Origin: Oscillospiraceae bacterium
GTDB lineage: Bacteria; Bacillota; Clostridia; Oscillospirales; Oscillospiraceae
Length of the DNA: 56,362 nucleotides
Direction of reading: 5' to 3'
Assembly (NCBI GenBank): GCA_016296635.1
Contig: JAEDIZ010000003.1
Span: forward strand, 1 to 56,362
The notes under the pieces are model-generated. The model searched no databases. It had not been told where the DNA came from and was given only the letters and a program-made list of their open reading frames with translations. Position 1 is the stretch's first letter. Each line of letters begins with the position of its first letter. The position numbers and the translations under genes were made by a program. Shown here in pieces: positions 52,313 through 56,362 of the stretch.

Positions 52313-53647
52313 TCAGAATTTCACGGTTGCGCCGCTATCGGTGTATTCAATCAGATCGCCGTCAAAGATCATCTTATCCATGACCTCAAAATAGGCTTTC
52401 TTATTCGGGAAACGAAGGGGAGGTCCGGCAAGAACCTGCTTGCCGCGAGCTGCATTATTTTCAAGCAGGATCACAGCCATGAGAACTTCATGGCAGGCAT
52501 TGGTCACGCAGCAGGACTCCGGATCGGTGATCTGATAGTCATCACCGTGACCGTGACCGGAAGAACCCTTGACATGGGGATGTACCGCACGGATGACGCA
52601 GCTGAGATCGCCCATATCAGTGGAACCGCAGCCCCAGGGCTTGTCGATGCACTGACCCTTGCCGCAGAGCGCTTCTGCCGCATCGCGGGCAACCTCGCGC
52701 ATACCGGGGTCATTGATGAGAGGCGCGTAGCCGTTGCGGTCGCTGACCTTGACCTTTGCACCCAGAGCAAGAGCGCCGGAAGCAAGGGCACGGTTGATCT
52801 TTTTATTGGTGGCCATCATGGATTCCAGCGTTGCGCCGCGGACATAGGAGGAAAGAACAGCTTTCGCGGGGATGATGTTTGTTGCGCCGCCGGCTTCATG
52901 AATGACCGGGTGGACGCGGACATGCTCATCGTCGCGGAAGGTTTCGCGCAGGGAGTTGATGGCATTCAGACCCATAGTTGCTGCATACAGAGCATTGACA
53001 CCCTTGTCAGGGCTGCCGCCAGCATGGGATGCAACGCCTTCATAGGTGATGGATTTCGCCATGCAGCCATTGCTGTCGTTCAGATTGAAAACGGTTTCGT
53101 CGCTGCTGGTGGCGTGGTTCATGAAGGCGAAATCGCAGCCGTCCATGTAGCCGCGGTACAGGAATTCAACCTTGCCGCCGAGATAGTGGATGATGCCCTG
53201 ATCGCGAAGAGAGTTGCGGAAGTCGATTTCAATCAGTTCCTCTGCGGGAACCGCCATCAGTCGGATGGAACCGCAAAGACCGTCCAAAGCGCCGGGCTCC
53301 TTCAGAGCTAGTGCGCAGCCGACAAGTGCGGCGCACTGGGCATTATGACCGCAGGCGTGGGCACAGCCGTTCACAGCTTCGGGATGGGTCGGAGCAACAA
53401 GCGCATCCATTTCGCCGAGAATCAGGACTTTGGGACCGGGACGGCCGGTGTCGATATCGGTATAGAAACCGGGGATGTCACCGGCGTAATGCAGGACATA
53501 ACCTGCATCCTCAAAGATTTTTGCCAGATACTTGGAAGTATTCCACTCTTTGAAGCCGGATTCCGGATGTTCCCAGACATAGCGCTCAACTTCTAAAATT
53601 TTGTCGCGGTGCTTTTCTACGATACTTCTGTAAAATTCGGTATTCAT
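52313..53647 (-). CDS. M20D family amidohydrolase (AbgA/AbgB-, IAA-hydrolase-like), second in operon
   Basis: 444 residues from the ATG at 53647; an ATG at 53653 is in frame but too close to GGAGG. The metal-binding motif is NGCAHACGHNAQCAALVG near residue 95. The rest follows carboxypeptidase Ss1-type amidohydrolases: GEMDALVAPTHPEAV, EELIEIDF and HEAGGATNIIPAKAVLSSYVRG. It hydrolyses an N-acyl or p-aminobenzoyl-type amide. It is 16 nt downstream of the related 464-residue gene and co-transcribed. The two are distant paralogues, not recent duplicates. Confidence 0.9.
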   Translation of the reverse strand: MNTEFYRSIVEKHRDKILEVERYVWEHPESGFKEWNTSKYLAKIFEDAGYVLHYAGDIPGFYTDIDTGRPGPKVLILGEMDALVAPTHPEAVNGCAHACGHNAQCAALVGCALALKEPGALDGLCGSIRLMAVPAEELIEIDFRNSLRDQGIIHYLGGKVEFLYRGYMDGCDFAFMNHATSSDETVFNLNDSNGCMAKSITYEGVASHAGGSPDKGVNALYAATMGLNAINSLRETFRDDEHVRVHPVIHEAGGATNIIPAKAVLSSYVRGATLESMMATNKKINRALASGALALGAKVKVSDRNGYAPLINDPGMREVARDAAEALCGKGQCIDKPWGCGSTDMGDLSCVIRAVHPHVKGSSGHGHGDDYQITDPESCCVTNACHEVLMAVILLENNAARGKQVLAGPPLRFPNKKAYFEVMDKMIFDGDLIEYTDSGATVKF

Positions 53648-53663
53648 TTTCATATTCCTCCGC

Positions 53664-55058
53664 TTATTTTTTGATGAACGAGGTCATGGCTCTGGGCTGG
53701 ATGCCTGCGGGAATCGGGCACTGATAACCGTCCGGGCCGACACGCTTCTTAAACTCTTCCTTTGCATCGGCAAGCAGTTTTTCATCTTTCATCAGTTCTA
53801 CGGCAAGACCTGCCATGGCCTTCGCGGCATACATGGTCATCTTGTGCGCAAGAGGCAGCTTGCCCTGCGTGACGACCTGCCAGGAATGGCCGGGCGTTGC
53901 ACGGGCGATGGTAGCGGAACGAACCTGCGCAGTCGGGCAGACCCAGCTGACATCACCCACATCGGTAGAGCCGTGTTCATACTGGATATCTCCGTGATGG
54001 TATTCGATCAGCTCGTAATGGATGGGATGCTCGGGATCTGCGTTCGGGAAGTTGATCAGATGCTTTTCTGTCAGCTCGCGGGCGAAGGCGATATCTTCTT
54101 CTGTAACATCGGGCGTGGGCAGTTCTTTCATGACTTCATACAGTCTGTCCTGCATGGCGTCGTTCAGAACGGTGTTGGAGCAGCCTTTGATGAAGTCATA
54201 GCTCATCTTCGTCTGCGTCATGAGAGCGGCACCCTCGGCAATCAGATTGACACGCTCATAGATTTCCTTGACCTGACTGTTTTCGGGGGCACGGAGCAGA
54301 TACAGTACCTCAGCGTGAGGCTGCACGACATTGGGGGAGTATCCGCCGGCATCAGTGATAGCATAGTGCATACGCGCTTCCTGCACAACATGCTCGCGCA
54401 GGAAATTGACGCCGACATTCATCAGCTCAACTGCATCAAGTGCGCTGCGGCCGAGATGGGGCTTTGCACCGGCATGGGATGCCTTGCCGTCGAACTTATA
54501 AAGTATCTGCACGTTTGCAAGGGAAGTCTTGCAGCGAACACCGGTCTGATCGTCCGGATGCCAACTGACGGCTGCATCCAGTTCATCGAATACGCCGTCA
54601 CGGGCCATGAAGGCCTTGCCGGAGCCGCCTTCTTCGCCGGGGCAACCGTAGTAGATCACGGTGCCCTCGTGGCCGCTTGTTTCCAGATAACGCTTGACGG
54701 CAATGGCAGCACCGAGAGAGCCGGTGCCGAGCAGATTGTGTCCGCAGCCCTGCCCGCAGCTTTGGCCGTTGGGAACGGGATCGGTAACGCCTGCAACCTG
54801 TCCAAGACCGCTCAGCGCATCAAATTCGCCAAGAATACCAATCACGGGTTTGCCGTGGCCGAAACGGCCGGAGAAAGCAGTTTTGATGTTTGCAAGGTTT
54901 TCTTCCACCGCAAAGCCCTCGCTGCGCAGAACATCGCAGAGATATTTTGCGGATTCAAATTCTGTAAAAGCAGTTTCCGGATGCTCCCAAAGGAAATCCT
55001 CGGTTTCCTTCAGCATGGCATCTTTTTCGTCAATTGCGGATAAAAATTGCAGATCCAT
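53664..55058 (-). CDS. M20D family amidohydrolase (AbgB-like), first in operon
   Basis: 464 residues. GILGEFDALSGLGQ, NGQSCGQGCGHNLLGTGSLGAAIA (metal Cys/His) and GCPGEEGGSGKAFM (catalytic Glu pair) closely follow AbgB, which with AbgA cleaves p-aminobenzoyl-glutamate. EHGSTDVGDVSWVCP is typical of the C-terminal catalytic half. An AbgA/AbgB-like pair is plausible given two adjacent, distinct M20D genes. AbgT is absent; an MFS carrier is nearby instead. A TTGTAA-TAGAAT promoter precedes it. Confidence 0.9.
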   Translation of the reverse strand: MDLQFLSAIDEKDAMLKETEDFLWEHPETAFTEFESAKYLCDVLRSEGFAVEENLANIKTAFSGRFGHGKPVIGILGEFDALSGLGQVAGVTDPVPNGQSCGQGCGHNLLGTGSLGAAIAVKRYLETSGHEGTVIYYGCPGEEGGSGKAFMARDGVFDELDAAVSWHPDDQTGVRCKTSLANVQILYKFDGKASHAGAKPHLGRSALDAVELMNVGVNFLREHVVQEARMHYAITDAGGYSPNVVQPHAEVLYLLRAPENSQVKEIYERVNLIAEGAALMTQTKMSYDFIKGCSNTVLNDAMQDRLYEVMKELPTPDVTEEDIAFARELTEKHLINFPNADPEHPIHYELIEYHHGDIQYEHGSTDVGDVSWVCPTAQVRSATIARATPGHSWQVVTQGKLPLAHKMTMYAAKAMAGLAVELMKDEKLLADAKEEFKKRVGPDGYQCPIPAGIQPRAMTSFIKK

Positions 55059-55089
55059 GGAAAAACTCCCTTCAAATTGGATAATTAAT

Positions 55090-55118
55090 ATTCTACATCG
55101 AATTGGCTTGAATTACAA
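55090..55118 (-). promoter_or_regulatory. Predicted promoter of the M20D pair
   Basis: On the minus strand, TTGTAA (55118-55113), 17 bp and TAGAAT (55095-55090). The -35 box overlaps the 12-mer TTGAATTACAAT, which also occurs at 45241-45252. Confidence 0.55.
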
Positions 55119-55137
55119 TGAAAAAAACGCATTGACG

Positions 55138-55166
55138 TCAAAAAGAGGCAGCCGAAAGACTGCCTG
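55138..55166 (-). terminator. Terminator of the mutarotase gene
   Basis: A short stem AGGCAG/CTGCCT with an 8-nt loop, followed on the minus strand by CTTTTTGACG. Confidence 0.6.
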
Positions 55167-55174
55167 CCGAAGAA

Positions 55175-56152
55175 TCAGAAATTGCTGAATGCGTATGTGG
55201 TCTTTTCACAATAGACTTCGCCTGCACGAACGAGTGGAGACTTTCCGAAATTCTGATGGATGGCATCGGGAGCTGTCTGCGCTTCTACGCAGAAGGCACC
55301 GAAATTGCAAAGCTCGGTGCCGTGCTTGCCGGTTCCGTGAAGCGAGGGCGCGGTATAAAGCTGGAAACCCTGCTGTGTGGAGAAAACGTCCATCTGAATA
55401 CCGGTTTTATCGCATTTTGCGCAGAGCATCGGACGGTAACCCTCACCGGGAACAAAGAAATGATGGTCATAGCCGGGGATTGCATCTGTCTGCGGATGCG
55501 TGTTTTCTCGGAAAATACCGATTCGGGCGGGTTTTCTGAAATCAAAAGGCGTGCCGTCTACGGGTTCCACACCGATGGGAAGACAATATTGATTGCCCGG
55601 GCAATAACGATCGGCGGGGGACTGCAGAACCGTATCGAGAACATGACCTTCACCTGCAAGATTGAAATAAGAGTGATTCGTCATGTTGATGACGGTATCT
55701 TTGTCGGACACTGCTTCATATTCAATATGCAGTGCACCGTTTTCCACAGTGTAGATGACCGTTGCGGTGACGGTTCCGGGGAAGCCGTCCGTTCCGTCCG
55801 GGGAAACAACGCGCAGAGTGACGCTGTTATCCTGCTGGCTGACAATCTCAAATTCCTGGGTTGTGAAATTATGGTTACCGCCATGGATGTTTGCGCCGTG
55901 ATTGTTATCCGTCAGCTTGTACTCGGTTCCGTCAATGCAGAAACTGGCACCGGCGATACGGTTGGCAGAGCGTCCAACGGTAGCGCCGAAGAAGGAGAGA
56001 TTGTTCAAATAGTTGTCCGGCTCCGGATAGCCGACAGTCATATCAGTCAGTTTTCCATTGCGATCGGGAAAAAGAATCTGATAAATGGTGGCACCGATGG
56101 GAAGAACGGTGACAGAAAGTCTGCCGTCGGAAATTGTAATGATATTTTTCAT
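55175..56152 (-). CDS. Aldose 1-epimerase (galactose mutarotase)
   Basis: 325 residues. It equilibrates the anomers of galactose or glucose. Signature residues: GRSANRIAGASF (substrate Arg/Asn), NNHGANIHGG (His), MTNHSYFNLAGEG (catalytic His) and, near the C-terminus, GAFCVEAQTAPDAIHQ with the catalytic Glu. It stands alone, with no GAL operon genes in the window. Start ATG at 56152 behind a modest TGAGG site. Confidence 0.93.
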   Translation of the reverse strand: MKNIITISDGRLSVTVLPIGATIYQILFPDRNGKLTDMTVGYPEPDNYLNNLSFFGATVGRSANRIAGASFCIDGTEYKLTDNNHGANIHGGNHNFTTQEFEIVSQQDNSVTLRVVSPDGTDGFPGTVTATVIYTVENGALHIEYEAVSDKDTVINMTNHSYFNLAGEGHVLDTVLQSPADRYCPGNQYCLPIGVEPVDGTPFDFRKPARIGIFRENTHPQTDAIPGYDHHFFVPGEGYRPMLCAKCDKTGIQMDVFSTQQGFQLYTAPSLHGTGKHGTELCNFGAFCVEAQTAPDAIHQNFGKSPLVRAGEVYCEKTTYAFSNF

Positions 56153-56362
56153 ATCAAAAACCTCATGAATAGTAGGATTGTGGCGCGAGTGCGCTTCGAA
56201 ACTATTTAACCATTACAGAGGCAGGAAGTCAATGAGGATTCCGCGAAATATTAAAGTAAAAAGCGGAAGGAACTGGACAGAAGCTGCCGCAGTCGGTATG
56301 ATATATATAGGGCAACACCGCGCAATAGCCAAATAAAACATCAAGTATTGCTAGGCGCAGCT
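56153..56362. other. Right-edge non-coding stretch
   Basis: No gene. A possible rightward -10-rich stretch TATGATATATATAG lies at about 56300-56313, followed by AGGGCAACACCGCGCAATAG at 56311-56330. Nothing further can be assigned without the adjoining sequence. Confidence 0.35.

Noticed and set aside
1..56362. CRISPR arrays, prophage, integrative element or insertion sequence
   Set aside because: No regularly spaced repeats, cas genes, integrase, transposase, capsid or conjugation genes were seen. The only direct duplications are gene pairs.

Overview
The window reads like a chromosomal segment of an anaerobic Clostridia-type Bacillota (Firmicutes), plausibly an intestinal Oscillospirales or relative. 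This is inferred from strong AGGAGG-type ribosome binding sites, a tandem glycine riboswitch ahead of glyA, a flavodiiron protein, two MurR/RpiR regulators, a YesL/DUF624 protein beside an ABC sugar-type importer, and the general feel of the protein sequences. No rRNA or other species-level marker is present. I see one tRNA gene and no CRISPR array, transposase, integrase or phage gene.

Layout. 0-4.3 kb: rimM-trmD, a sirtuin, a homocysteine methyltransferase, a D-2-hydroxyacid dehydrogenase and tRNA-Thr(GGT). 4.3-7.3 kb: a decayed secreted surface-protein gene bracketed by a 15-bp perfect inverted repeat. 7.5-11.4 kb: tex, a small unknown protein and a CCA-adding enzyme. 11.4-13.6 kb: a divergent RpiR regulator / ornithine-cyclodeaminase-family pair. 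13.7-19.7 kb: RarD-like permease, THEP1-like NTPase, a GH13 alpha-glucosidase without a normal start codon, GNAT acetyltransferase, a frameshifted VanX-type dipeptidase and a FAD-Rieske oxidoreductase. 19.7-24 kb: glycine riboswitch-glyA, a LarA-family protein and a MATE transporter.

24-30 kb is a coherent carbohydrate locus. A YjbQ-family protein and an archaeal-style triosephosphate isomerase run leftward. A SIS isomerase, DeoR regulator, FucI-like isomerase and FGGY kinase run rightward. No aldolase is seen. 30-36 kb holds an isochorismatase-like gene broken by TGA, a second divergent RpiR / OCD-family pair, a flavodiiron protein and a TPR + DUF4037 pair.

36-55 kb is the most unusual part: an uptake-and-hydrolysis island. 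It has a lipoprotein solute-binding protein, two ABC permeases, an ATPase and a DUF624 protein. With them are two tandem cytoplasmic neutral-ceramidase-like proteins, a CapA-like phosphoesterase, two tandem M20 hydrolases, two more M20D amidohydrolases, an MBL-fold hydrolase and two MFS carriers. The arrangement suggests import and intracellular cleavage of an amide-linked compound whose identity cannot be read from the sequence. A galactose mutarotase closes the window.

Three genes (surface protein, VanX-like, isochorismatase-like) carry reading-frame lesions. These are either real decay or base-level errors in the sequence. Very long antisense ORFs opposite many of these genes are coding-strand shadows and were left out.
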